Assembly: GCA_009760855.2 (NCBI GenBank)
Contig: WPIO01000021.1
Coordinates: forward strand, 4,950,001 to 5,014,000
Direction: 5' to 3'
Source: Cristatella mucedo
Lineage: Eukaryota; Bryozoa; Phylactolaemata; Cristatellidae
Length of the DNA: 64,000 nt
Part shown: one piece after another, positions 38,341-47,092 of the stretch
Layout of the letters: every line of letters begins with the position of its first letter
Position numbering within the stretch: the stretch's first letter is position 1
Position numbers and translations under genes: made by a program
The notes under the pieces: generated by a model
Database searches by the model: none
What the model was told of the DNA's origin: nothing
What the model saw: only the letters and a program-made list of their open reading frames with translations

Positions 38341-38422
38341 TAGAGTTGTGTTCAGTTAATACGATTGCATAATAGAGTAAAAAATACTAACAATAATTTA
38401 AATAAATTTTCTATCTTTGTAT

Positions 38423-39613
38423 ATGCCTCTAAACGTTGATTACTTTATGCGGCGAAAGGGTGAACAATTTAGCGATCATGCAAGACGTATTAGAGAAGAA
38501 GTAAGGAAACGTACAGGTCTTCTACCAAAATATCCTTTCTCAAAAGATAGTTTAGATGCAATGATTGCAAGCTTAAGAAACACAACAGTTATAAGATTAG
38601 ATAATCCTATTGGTAAGAAAACTGATAAGAGTAATAATGTGTGGTCTTTTGATAGAGAAGCTAATAGACTGATGAAAATACAAGAAACATGATGGTTTTC
38701 ATGAAAAGCTTCTTCAGATGGTAAATCCTTAGATTATGAATATATTGGATTAGAAAAAAATGTAATTTATTTTGATGTAATACATGAGAAGATTGGAGCA
38801 GAATTGAAATTAGTTATTCAAGAATTACTTAAAAACAAGAGTGACTTAAAAATGACCCCTGTAATTTCGCTTATTTTAGCTTCAGAAAGTGGTGCATTTA
38901 ATTATCAACCATTTACAGGAGTAAGTAATTCAAAAATAAATAGAGTTTCAGATATTGAAAGAATAATCAGAAGTCAATTTGCAGCTTTCAAAAAGAGAGT
39001 AGAAGAATGGTTAGAAAAAGGTTCTAATTGGGCTATAATTGATAGTATTGCTATTTATGCAAAATTCTCTTATTTTAGACATAAATTTTGCGGTAGTTAT
39101 TTACCGATGCCAGAAGGATTGGAAAAGAAGAGATCAACCATTATTATAAAGAATGAATCAGATAATCTTTTCGCTTTATGGTGTGTATTAAGATTTCTTC
39201 ATTGGAGAGAGAATCATCCAGAATCTACTGCTGATTTAAGAGAAATATTACATGAGAAGTACTCACACAATCTGAAGAGAATAGAAGAATTGTTCAATGT
39301 TAAAGGAAATTATCCTTCAAATGTGTTAAATGTTGTTGACATTCCACATATAGCAAAATTATTTAATATTACGATTAATGTTTATGAATATGATAATACA
39401 ATTTTGACTCCACTTGTAGTAGTTGATGAGGAAAAAGAGAAACACTCAAATTTCTTTTATATAGTACTATCTTTATCTGGTTACCTTAAGAATCAAGGTA
39501 TATGAAAATTAGAAGGAGCTGAAAAGATCATTAATTATAATAAGGGAAGTCTAGGTAAGTTCAAAGATGAAATATGTGAAAAATATTCAATAGATCCAAA
39601 AAAATTTCATTAA
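38423..39613 (+). pseudogene. Polinton DNA polymerase B, N-terminal region
   Basis: One frame from the ATG at 38423 to TAA at 39611-39613, interrupted only by TGA at 38690, 38702 and 39503. The middle contains STIIIKNESDNLFALWCVLR and NVVDIPHIAKLFNITINVYE, a pair of blocks typical of the region upstream of the polymerase domain in Maverick/adintovirus PolB proteins. Full-length proteins of this kind replicate the element's own DNA and usually exceed 1000 residues. The exonuclease and palm motifs that should follow are absent: the frame runs into the C-terminal remnant at 39615. The first ~90 residues (MRRKGEQFSDHARRIREEVR) are not recognised. All three interruptions are TGA, in contexts where Trp reads naturally. 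Confidence 0.75.
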
Positions 39614-39614
39614 A

Positions 39615-40025
39615 GATGAAAAAGGTGTCATGATTGAAAAATTAATTGTACTTGATAATGGAGTTTTCTTAAGACCAAAACTATATTCAATGCAGATAAC
39701 TATTAAGAAAGATAAAGGAATAGAAATTAAATCTGTAATTAAAAAAGCAAAAAGAACGAAGAAAGATGTAGTAAAAAAAGGTTTAATGCATTCTGATTAT
39801 ATTGGTTGTCTTAAAACAGGATATGATGTTCATTGTAATCAATCAAGATTTCAATCAAGAAACCATCAAATTTATACTATAATACAATCTAAGAAAGCAC
39901 TATCTGCATTTGATTCAAAACGATGCTGGTTAGATTGTGGAATTCATAGTTACGCTTACGGCCACTATAGAATAAAGGAGACAGGTGGAAAAGGCTTTGA
40001 ATGTTTAAATAATATTAATATATAG
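39615..40025 (+). pseudogene. Polinton DNA polymerase B, C-terminal end
   Basis: Encodes KKAKRTKKDVVKKGLMHSDY, then SKKALSAFDSKRCWLDCGIH and SYAYGHYRI. This is the characteristic end of Maverick/adintovirus polymerases: a basic KG-K-K-VVKK stretch, then ALS-x-D-KR...GIH-x-x-AYGHY. TAG closes it at 40023-40025. It lies in a different frame from the N-terminal part and the catalytic palm between them is missing, so an internal deletion of roughly 1.5-2 kb is inferred. The next gene's ATG overlaps its stop region. Confidence 0.85.
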
Positions 40026-40175
40026 ATGCCGAAAAGAAAAAGCGAAAACAAACAAATACCTAAGAAGAAAGTCATACTTGCTGATAAAGAGAAAATGGAA
40101 GTTGATAAAAAATGTGTTAATATACCAGAAGAAATAGATCTGTTTAAGTCAATAGAGAAATTAAATATAAAATAA
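40026..40175 (+). CDS. Small basic protein, unknown
   Basis: 49 residues, intact, starting at an ATG directly after TTAATATATAG. The N-terminus (MPKRKSENKQIPKKKVILAD) has two basic clusters resembling a nuclear-localisation signal; the rest is charged. Function unknown. It may be the 5' part of the acidic gene that follows. Confidence 0.5.
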   Translation: MPKRKSENKQIPKKKVILADKEKMEVDKKCVNIPEEIDLFKSIEKLNIK

Positions 40176-40203
40176 TAAAAATATTTTTAGCTGTTATAGG
40201 AAG

Positions 40204-40476
40204 GACCGAGAAAATCAAGAAGTTTTTCAAGTTTCAGAAGAAGAATCTTTCGATGAAGAAGATGCAATCTACATTAGTCTTTCAGACACTGAATCAGTAT
40301 CTGATACACTTTCTGAAGATCCTGACTATGTTCCTGAATAAGAATCAGAAACAGACTTTTCTTACTGTAGTGTTAGCGGTGAAGAGGATTATGAATCAGA
40401 AGGCGATATAAGTCTTGAAGAACTTTTATTTTGAGAACAAGATGAAGATAGTGATTTAAGTCTTGATTTAATTTAA
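40204..40476 (+). pseudogene. Acidic protein gene, broken
   Basis: One frame rich in Ser, Asp and Glu (VSEEESFDEEDAIYISLSDT; YESEGDISLEELLF), ending in TAA at 40474-40476. It is interrupted by TAA near 40339 and TGA at 40432-40434, with the acidic composition continuing after both. No ATG is present. A TATAG motif at 40194-40199 precedes it, followed by AAGG where other genes have an ATG, so the start codon may be mutated. No family recognised. Confidence 0.45.
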
Positions 40477-40500
40477 TTTAATTAAAAAAAATTATTTTAC

Positions 40501-40511
40501 TTATACAGATA
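40501..40511 (+). promoter_or_regulatory. Start-proximal TATACAG motif
   Basis: TTATACAGATA directly before the ATG at 40512; a variant of the TATATAG motif found before most genes of the element. Confidence 0.55.
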
Positions 40512-40787
40512 ATGGATGTTTCAAGAATTCTTAGTTGTGAACAATCCAGAGAAATGGCAATAAAAATATGCTTACAAAAACTTAAAGGTGAAGATCAACG
40601 ACTAGTTAAACACTCACTTGATAAACTTATTCCAGAAATGCAGAGTTCACTTGTTAGTGTTCTTACAGAGATTTGTGATACATGTGATAAACTAATGGAA
40701 TGTCGTAGCAAGATAAATGAAATGCTAGAAGAAGCAAATAAAAAATTAAAGTCTCCCAAAACTAAACGAGGTATACAAATTAATTAA
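40512..40787 (+). CDS. Unknown small protein, tandem family member 1 (intact)
   Basis: 91 residues starting MDVSRILSCEQSREMAIKIC. The body is predicted helical and contains an SVLTEICDTCDKLME segment with paired cysteines (C-D-T-C); the tail is basic. Two decayed paralogues follow directly (40824 and 41117), sharing the M-x-x-x-RILS opening and the ICD-x-CD segment. No known family recognised. It is the only intact copy. Confidence 0.75.
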   Translation: MDVSRILSCEQSREMAIKICLQKLKGEDQRLVKHSLDKLIPEMQSSLVSVLTEICDTCDKLMECRSKINEMLEEANKKLKSPKTKRGIQIN

Positions 40788-40823
40788 TTTATATTGAATA
40801 GTTTTAACATTATATACATAGAA

Positions 40824-41098
40824 ATGGAAGTTGTAAGAATTCTCTCATATAAATCAGCTAAAATAGTTGTAAAGCATAATTGTAAAATTCAATTCAATAT
40901 TTCTGAATATAAACTTTAAAAGGTGGATTTCTTATTTATATTTCAAAATTAGATGAAAAATACATCAATATCTTTTATATATTTGTGATAAAGAAGATAG
41001 CTTAAATAAATGTGAATATTAACTAATAGAATCTATGGATCTTTGTAAAGTAGATAAAATGTATTATGAAGAAAAAACTAAACAAAAGTGTGCAAATT
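40824..41098 (+). pseudogene. Tandem family member 2, decayed
   Basis: Starts MEVVRILSYKSAKIVVKH after a TATACATAGAA motif and stops at 40919. Downstream, in other frames, come ICDKEDSL-like and YYEEKTKQKCAN sequences that match the second half of the paralogue at 40512. Frameshifts and stops separate them. Confidence 0.65.
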
Positions 41099-41116
41099 AA
41101 TTAATTATATATAGTA

Positions 41117-41375
41117 ATGGAACTTCCTAGAATTCTTAGTTGTAAAAAGGCTAGAAAATTAGCAGAAGAAATATGTATTATAAAATTAAAATGTGTTAAT
41201 AAAGATCTACTTAAAAATTCTGTATAAATTCATCCCGGATTTAGATGATTTAATTATTATGTGTCTTATAGATATTTGTGATGCATGTGATACAATAATA
41301 GAAAATGAAAACAAGTTATTATCTTTGGAGTCGTGCAATATTACTAGCAAGAGGGTCATAGTTAGTTTAGTTTAG
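41117..41375 (+). pseudogene. Tandem family member 3, frameshifted
   Basis: Starts MELPRILSCKKARKLAEEIC after TATATATAGTA. A frameshift near 41218 stops it at 41227. The other frame continues FIPDLDDLIIMCLIDICDAC, matching the ICDTCD region of member 1, to TAG at 41373-41375. Confidence 0.65.
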
Positions 41376-41423
41376 TTATTCAATTTGTATGCATGTGATT
41401 TTTTTTATTATTGTTATAGGACA

Positions 41424-41987
41424 ATGTCTGCAGCAACTACAGCAACTAGCAGAGATGTAACTGACCCAAATCTAGCAACTACTGCTACTGCACTAAAAGC
41501 TTGTGTAGATTATCTTGTTAAGTCAAAAATGAGATCATACGATGAACAAACACTTGACTCAGATATCTCAGTAATGACGGATACATCTGTTAAGAAATTC
41601 TGTCTTGATGAATGTGACATTGAAGCACAGAAGATAATTACGTCAGGAATGGCAGATGTAACAGCAAATCTCGATTCTAAAGTAAGAGCTAAAGTTGATG
41701 CTCTTCTTGATACACCTGGAGAAATCTCTAGTTACACAACATGGATTGCATCACAACTTCCAACACTTTCTACTGTTATCTCAGGAGTATCAGGAGGTAA
41801 ACCTGATATCTCTGATATTGTCAAAGATGAATCTTATGCAGTTCTACCTGATATTTCTGATGGTACAAGTGCAAGACAAAAAGCAACAGCAGCATCACTA
41901 GCAGCACAAGTACAAACAACTGCTGATGTGCCTGCTGCAAATTCAACACCTGCTACTGCTCCTGCTCCAGCACCAACTACTGTGTAA
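41424..41987 (+). CDS. Unknown Ala/Thr-rich protein (intact)
   Basis: 187 residues from the ATG at 41424, just after TTGTTATAGGACA, to TAA. The N-terminal two thirds are acidic and probably helical (DECDIEAQKIITSGMADVTA); the C-terminus is a low-complexity Ala/Pro/Thr tail (ANSTPATAPAPAPTTV). There are no Cys-rich or nuclease motifs and no signal peptide. Position and composition would fit a virion or scaffold protein, but that is a guess. Confidence 0.6.
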   Translation: MSAATTATSRDVTDPNLATTATALKACVDYLVKSKMRSYDEQTLDSDISVMTDTSVKKFCLDECDIEAQKIITSGMADVTANLDSKVRAKVDALLDTPGEISSYTTWIASQLPTLSTVISGVSGGKPDISDIVKDESYAVLPDISDGTSARQKATAASLAAQVQTTADVPAANSTPATAPAPAPTTV

Positions 41988-42029
41988 TTAATTTAAATTA
42001 AAACAAAATAAAAGCAATATTATAGAAAA

Positions 42030-42281
42030 TGGTTTCAGTTGAAACAAGAAGTAAAGACTGCATTAATGAAGTACAAGGTCAACAGTATTCAAACTTTCTG
42101 TTCATATCCAATGGGTAGAATTGAAGACATTAGATCATCATTGTTAGATGCTGTAACATTAGTTCTTGAATACAAAGCACTAAGAATGAGTCACTCTGAA
42201 CCTGAAATAGCATGCATATTTACTAAAGTTAGAGATGGTTCAATATTTAAAGAGTTTTTTAAAGGCCTTAAAAATAGATAA
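42030..42281 (+). pseudogene. Unknown small protein, frameshifted
   Basis: The ATG at 42030 follows an ATATTATAGAAA motif and opens a frame (MVSVETRSKDCINE) that stops near 42117. The longer frame entered near 42112 continues RIEDIRSSLLDAVTLVLEYK to TAA at 42279-42281. A single one-base shift would join them. Unknown function. Confidence 0.45.
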
Positions 42282-42427
42282 TATAAATAGTATGAAGTCT
42301 GAAGCATACTCTAAAAAATACAACTAACTAAACAAATAAATAAAGAAATAGATGCCGGAAAAAGTTGCGAACTACCAGAAGAATTGATCAAAGAGACTAT
42401 GGATTGGAAACTGTGATATTTAAATAT

Positions 42428-43636
42428 CTAAATCACGGGATCACCAATAATAGGGTCTGCATCAGGATCTTCACCAGGATTATCTACATAAGAAATATCA
42501 CCAAGTATAGGAATAGTACCGGGTGTAGGTGAAGGAGGTGAAGGATCAAACTCAGGAGCAACGATAGCAGGACTATATAGCTCCTACACCGGGCATATAA
42601 ACTCCCCCAACTACTTGTAATCCATCAGAAGTAATATGTGTATGATAACTGATCTTTGAGCAGAGTATATTAGTCCTTTAACTAAAGTAAATTAAACAAA
42701 ATCTAAATCATTGGGAGAAGAAATAATATTTATACTTATAACTGTATATAATATTTTAAAATATTACAATACTATTCTGTACGTTATTAACATAATGAAT
42801 ATGTATTTCTTCTATATCATTATTTCTAACTATCATATTATTATTATCAATTATTAGGTATTATGTGTTGATAATATTTCTATAATTTATATTAGATAAA
42901 ACGTATTACAGTAATCACAGATTAAAACGTCACCACTTGGATTCGTTTGAAATCTTATCATAACAGAAGCTTCCATAATTTATAATTATAAATTTGACCA
43001 TCAACAGAATAAAAAGATGTTTTTAAGTATTCACTTATATAATAGACATAATAACTAGAATTGTTATCAATTATATTTTGTGACATTGGAGTTGCATTAT
43101 TAATATCTTTAATGTAAATTTTTATCTTTGAAAATGTTTTTTTATTGCTCCAGCTGCAATGACTTTAAAATAATTATTATATACAATTAAAAAGGACTAT
43201 TCATTTCAAAATTGTTTACTGAATTAACAGTAATATCTCCATTTATTCGAGTTAAAGGAGAAGTAATTTTTAAATAATTCGAATCTGCAAGAGACTTTGT
43301 AAAAACATTATTATGTAAAGGATTTTTACCTTTTAATGTTAATAAATTTAAATTTCTATTTATTGGTACATCACCATATTTCTGTGCTTTATTATCTAAA
43401 TATTATTTGTTGCTATTATCATTTCTATTAATATGATCAAGTATATTTAAATATCTTTTTGATTTTGCTGATAAATTACTTTTTATAACTTCATCAGAAT
43501 CATTTCTCAAATAATTACTATCAGAAAAAGCTTTACTAGGATATTCTAATTGATCAACAACAATTCCAACATTTACTATTTTATTAGAAGCACAATCTAA
43601 AGTACCGTTCATATCTAAATTATTCCTCTTAAGCAT
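42428..43636 (-). pseudogene. Tail-fibre-like protein gene, distal part, multiply broken
   Basis: On the - strand, blocks in shifting frames carry the repeated fibre module (IVNVGIVVDQLEYPSKAFSD, then a KSLADSNYLKI block) and finish in a Pro-rich C-terminus. That end includes SYHTHITSDGLQVVGGVYMP-like sequence around 42590-42650 and SPPSPTPGTIPILGDISYVD, before TAG at 42428-42430. The 'HTHITSDG' style end resembles phage receptor-binding tips. It may be the 3' half of the fibre gene starting at 45413, or a separate gene; a TAA at about 43683 separates the two. Confidence 0.5.
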
Positions 43637-43682
43637 ATTATGAAACAGCTATATCAACACTAATATTTAAAACAACATTAAT

Positions 43683-45413
43683 TTAATTTGTTGAAGCTAT
43701 AAAGTTAAGTGAATCAACAAGTTTATTATTATCGATAATATAATTTCCATATAATGTTGATGTTGGTAAAGTTATATTAGCTGCATTAATAGGTGGAGAT
43801 GTAAGTAATTTTTTATAAACTTTTAAGGTATTAGTAGTAAATCCTGATTGGTCTGGTGCGTATGAAAAATCGGTTAAATAATATATTATTGATAGCAAAA
43901 ATAAACCTCTATTAATTATATTATCATTTGTATCCACAGTAAAAGTGTTTGTAATATTATCTTTGATTAATCGTGAAAATGTATAACCCCCACTAGCATT
44001 TGATATAAAACTTGCATACAATTTTATGACTGCAAAATTACCACCTGATATTTTATTTAAATAGCTTAAATTAACACCATCATAATCATTAATGGGATCA
44101 TTTTTAATAATAATAGAATTAAAATTTATATCAATATCACCTCTAATAGTGCCTTCATTTAAACTAGGATAATTAGAATCTATATATGTTTTATTTGGAA
44201 CATCATTATCAGAGTATGGTGGATTACTAATATTAATCATTCCATTTACTGTTAATGTTCCTGATGTAGTTCCACCTTTTTTTATCTAGTTTAGTATCAG
44301 CATAATTTTTAGTTGAAGCATAACTAGGATTAATAAGATTCGCAATATCTATAAAACGAAAACCTTTCGTTACAATATCACCATCAACAGTTGTTCCTCT
44401 AGATACTTTTGTAACAAAATTCGTATCTATATACTTTCTGTTTACAGCATCATATCAAGATTGCCAATGAGTATACTACCAGTCTTAGGAATATAATTCT
44501 TTACATTTATTCCTTTTTCAAGTTGCCCAAGCATTTTCTATACAATACTAAAAAGAAAATCTGTATAACTTATTCCTCTTGCAACAGTAAACTTATCAAT
44601 AGCAAAATTACAAGTTCCATCAATATTTATTATTAAAACTTTATTACCACTAACACCATAAATATCATTGCTAGTCAAATCTAAATAAGCACACCTTTTT
44701 TATCAGTTGCATACATAATTCCAGAAATAATTCCAAAATTTGGTAAAGTGCCAGGAATAAATGTTTTAAGATTTGTTGCGAAACCTAACTTTCTTCCTGT
44801 TCCTCGTTCTATAACTGGTATATCACCTGGAGTAATCTGTTGCGATAAAAAACCACTATTACCATTGCCAGTACCATTAACAGTAATATGTAAGCCTAAT
44901 ATATCAAGTTTGAATAAATTAGGATAAGTTTTAGAACTCAAACCTAAATATCTAAATCCTACTTGTTGTTTAATGTTATCAACGTATTGTTTTGTATCAA
45001 TATCAGAATCTTTTAAATTTAGAAGATTATTTCCACCCATAATTATACTTGATGTTGCCTTACCTTGAAATACTTGTTTAATACTTTTCAATCAACCATA
45101 ATTTATAACTTTATAAGGTCTTAGATCACTATAAACAGTACCATCAGCAGAATTTCCTGATATACCATAAATATTCTTACAATTCAATTGTGACATCATT
45201 TTTGCCCCTCTCTTTGGTAATAATCCAGATAACATTGAAACAGCTGCTAACTCCCCAGTAACATTAGTAGCAACACTTCCACCAACATTTGAACTAAGAG
45301 CATAATCCAATCTTATTGCATCACTATCTATAACAGGAAAACCTAAGTTACTTTATTTTATTTGCACCAAGATCAGTATAAACGACTTCATTAATCTTAG
45401 TTACTTTTTCCAT
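43683..45413 (-). pseudogene. Phage-tail-fibre-like repeat protein, broken
   Basis: The ATG at 45413 follows ATATATATAAGTA. The protein carries repeated modules of the type G-x-x-I/L-x-N-L/V-x-x-P-x-x-x-D-x-x-x-K-x-Y-I/V-D, for example MGGNNLLNLKDSDIDTKQYV, PPYSDNDVPNKTYIDSN and NDPINDYDGVNLSYLN. This module is known from tailed-phage tail fibres and occurs in some virus fibre proteins. Breaks: frameshifts near 45350, 44690, 44460 and 44280, TGA at 45092-45094 (a Trp-like position), and a TAG near 44550. A fibre would protrude from the virion and bind host cells; that role is inferred from the module only. Confidence 0.65.
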
Positions 45414-45426
45414 TACTTATATATAT
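45414..45426. promoter_or_regulatory. 13-bp bidirectional TATA element
   Basis: The whole space between two divergent start codons is TACTTATATATAT. Read either way it gives a TATATA element ending at an ATG (minus: ATATATATAAGTA-ATG; plus: TACTTATATATAT-ATG). Both genes must have essentially leaderless transcripts or start sites inside the neighbour's coding region. Confidence 0.65.
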
Positions 45427-45762
45427 ATGAAGAAAAAAGGAGGAAATGTTTCTGAAGATGTAAAAGAAGCGGTTATTACAACCAAAGAAGTAGTATCAGG
45501 AGTAGCAACTGCTACAGAAGTAGGCTCTAAAGCAATTATAAAAGTAGCTCCAAAGATTGCAATGAAACTATCATTACAAGCATTGAACAAAATAGCAAAG
45601 ATAGTTCCAAAAGTATTACAATCATTTAAAGTTATCGGAACTGCTACTAAAGCACTAGGAGGATTTGTATCTGGTGTTACAGGAATAGTAGATCTTGGAC
45701 AAGTTATAAAAGAGATTGTTGATGATGTTGCTTCTGGCAAATACGGACAAGTGTTCTGGTAA
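45427..45762 (+). CDS. Unknown helical/hydrophobic protein
   Basis: 111 residues: a charged N-terminus (MKKKGGNVSEDVKEAVITTK), then repeating amphipathic and hydrophobic stretches (KALGGFVSGVTGIVDLGQVI). It stops at TAA 45760-45762 right after a TGG codon. The same frame stays open to the next gene's ATG at 45793, so the two may once have been one protein of about 290 residues. Function unknown; a virion-internal or membrane-active role would fit. Confidence 0.5.
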   Translation: MKKKGGNVSEDVKEAVITTKEVVSGVATATEVGSKAIIKVAPKIAMKLSLQALNKIAKIVPKVLQSFKVIGTATKALGGFVSGVTGIVDLGQVIKEIVDDVASGKYGQVFW

Positions 45763-45792
45763 AACAATAGCAGATTAAAAGGATTATCAAAA

Positions 45793-46299
45793 ATGGTAGC
45801 ATCACTTGAAGTAGGATATTGTATTAATGAAATATTACTTGATGCAGAGAAAGCAAAGAGTAATTGGTATCAAAATCCTAGTAAGTTTTTATCTGATGTT
45901 TTTGGTGAAGAAGTTTCATGGGATGCTACGCAATTGGATCCAATAGCTTGGAAAAAGAATTTCTTCGAAATGAGAGGAGGAATATTACCTGCAATTCCAG
46001 CTATAATTGCAAGTATAGCAAGTGTAATTGGAACAGTTGAATTAGCCGTGAGTATAACGGTTGCAGTTGCTGGATTAATTAAAAAGATAGTAGATACGAA
46101 AATGTATACAGCGAAAGCGCCACCTATGAGAACGCATGATGAAAGGATTAGTGCTTTGAGTTTACAAAGTTCTAGATTAAATAATGCTATTGTTGATTTG
46201 AGAAATGTGATAGAATTGCTAGAAAAGGGGATTGACAATGATTTTTCAGATAAAGTTCAGAATTCAGAGGTTAAAAATAGATTGGAATATATAAATTAA
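45793..46299 (+). CDS. Membrane-associated protein, unknown
   Basis: 168 residues. Residues about 57-92 form a long hydrophobic Gly/Ala/Ile stretch (GGILPAIPAIIASIASVIGT and VELAVSITVAVAGLI), enough for one or two membrane spans. A C-terminal coiled-coil-like segment follows (LQSSRLNNAIVDLRNVIELL). It is in the same frame as the preceding gene. Small hydrophobic virion proteins are common in Polintons and adenoviruses, but I cannot name a family. Confidence 0.55.
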   Translation: MVASLEVGYCINEILLDAEKAKSNWYQNPSKFLSDVFGEEVSWDATQLDPIAWKKNFFEMRGGILPAIPAIIASIASVIGTVELAVSITVAVAGLIKKIVDTKMYTAKAPPMRTHDERISALSLQSSRLNNAIVDLRNVIELLEKGIDNDFSDKVQNSEVKNRLEYIN

Positions 46300-46508
46300 G
46301 GAAAGAAATTGGTTGAAAATGGTGGAGCAAGTTACTCACAAGAATTAAAGGATATCATAAAAAAATAGGTGGTCTTAAGACGTGCGATTATAAACGCGAA
46401 AGCTCGATGTTATTAGCTAACCTTTACGCACAAGGAAAATCACAGAAAGAAATTTATGACGAAATGATTAGCCTTAGAGATGATTTGAAACGCAGATGCA
46501 AGAGTTAG
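46300..46508 (+). pseudogene. C-terminal continuation of the membrane-protein gene
   Basis: A frame offset by one base from the preceding gene reads through TGA at 46314-46316 and encodes KWWSKLLTRIKGYHKKIGG, then LLANLYAQGKSQKEIYDEMI, to TAG at 46506-46508. It has no ATG of its own at the left edge. The basic, Trp-rich start and helical end look coding. Probably the 3' end of 45793-46299 displaced by an indel. Confidence 0.4.
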
Positions 46509-47060
46509 TAATCAGTGTAACGAACAATTTGATGATCTTCTGTTAGACAATAATAAATATTTAGTCGTGCAAATTCAATGTTTATACGTATTACAGTTCT
46601 ATCTCTAGCTGTTGCCGCATCTTCCGGATTGTCAAAATAACCAAGATGTTTATATCTCCATCTATTCGGATATATGATTTATATTTATTTGCTCTTTTGT
46701 CAAAACATACTCCTAAAATCAGATGTTGGATTTTTTTGTTTTTCTTTATTTCTATTGTCTTCTGAACGATTCACAATTCTTAAATTTGAAATTCTGTTGT
46801 CAGTTTGGATTAAATTGATGTGATCGATTTCAAATTTTGGCATTTCTTTGTAAACTATTAACCAAGCAATTGTATGGGCAGAATATAACTTTCCATCTAT
46901 TGTTATCATTTGTATAACTATTACTATTTACTGTTCCTGCTTCACTTCCAGCTTTTGCTAAACCACGATTAGTTTTATTTGTAAATTTGCCCGTGAAAGA
47001 GTTATAATCCAAAAGTTCCATAACTCGCTCCCTCAATACAGCAACTTCGTCAAAAGGCAT
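46505..47060 (-). pseudogene. HNH endonuclease with C-terminal AP2 domain (phage homing type)
   Basis: The start is the ATG at 47060, preceded by TTATAGA. The N-terminal part (ELLDYNSFTGKFTNKTNRGL) is the usual entry of phage HNH proteins. The core follows: YSAHTIAWLIVYKEMPKFEI, then DHINLIQTDNRISNLRIVN and RSEDNRNK. It shows the H..W..Y....DH-N....N-R..NLR..-..N-N pattern of the HNH_3 type. The C-terminal third, split by small frameshifts near 46880, 46690 and 46660, reads DKRANKYKSYIRIDGD and KHLGYFDNPEDAATARDR, an AP2 DNA-binding fold. HNH-AP2 proteins are mostly selfish homing nucleases of bacteriophages; in a Polinton it is unexpected. It ends in TAA and overlaps the neighbouring + frame by a few bases. 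Confidence 0.8.
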
Positions 47061-47092
47061 TCTATAAACTAGTTTTTATTGTTTAATATAGA
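47061..47092. promoter_or_regulatory. Divergent promoter between the HNH gene and the PLA2-type gene
   Basis: 32 bp separate the two ATGs. The minus side ends AGTTTATAGA-ATG and the plus side TTTAATATAGA-ATG, two facing copies of the TATAGA-ATG motif. Confidence 0.6.
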
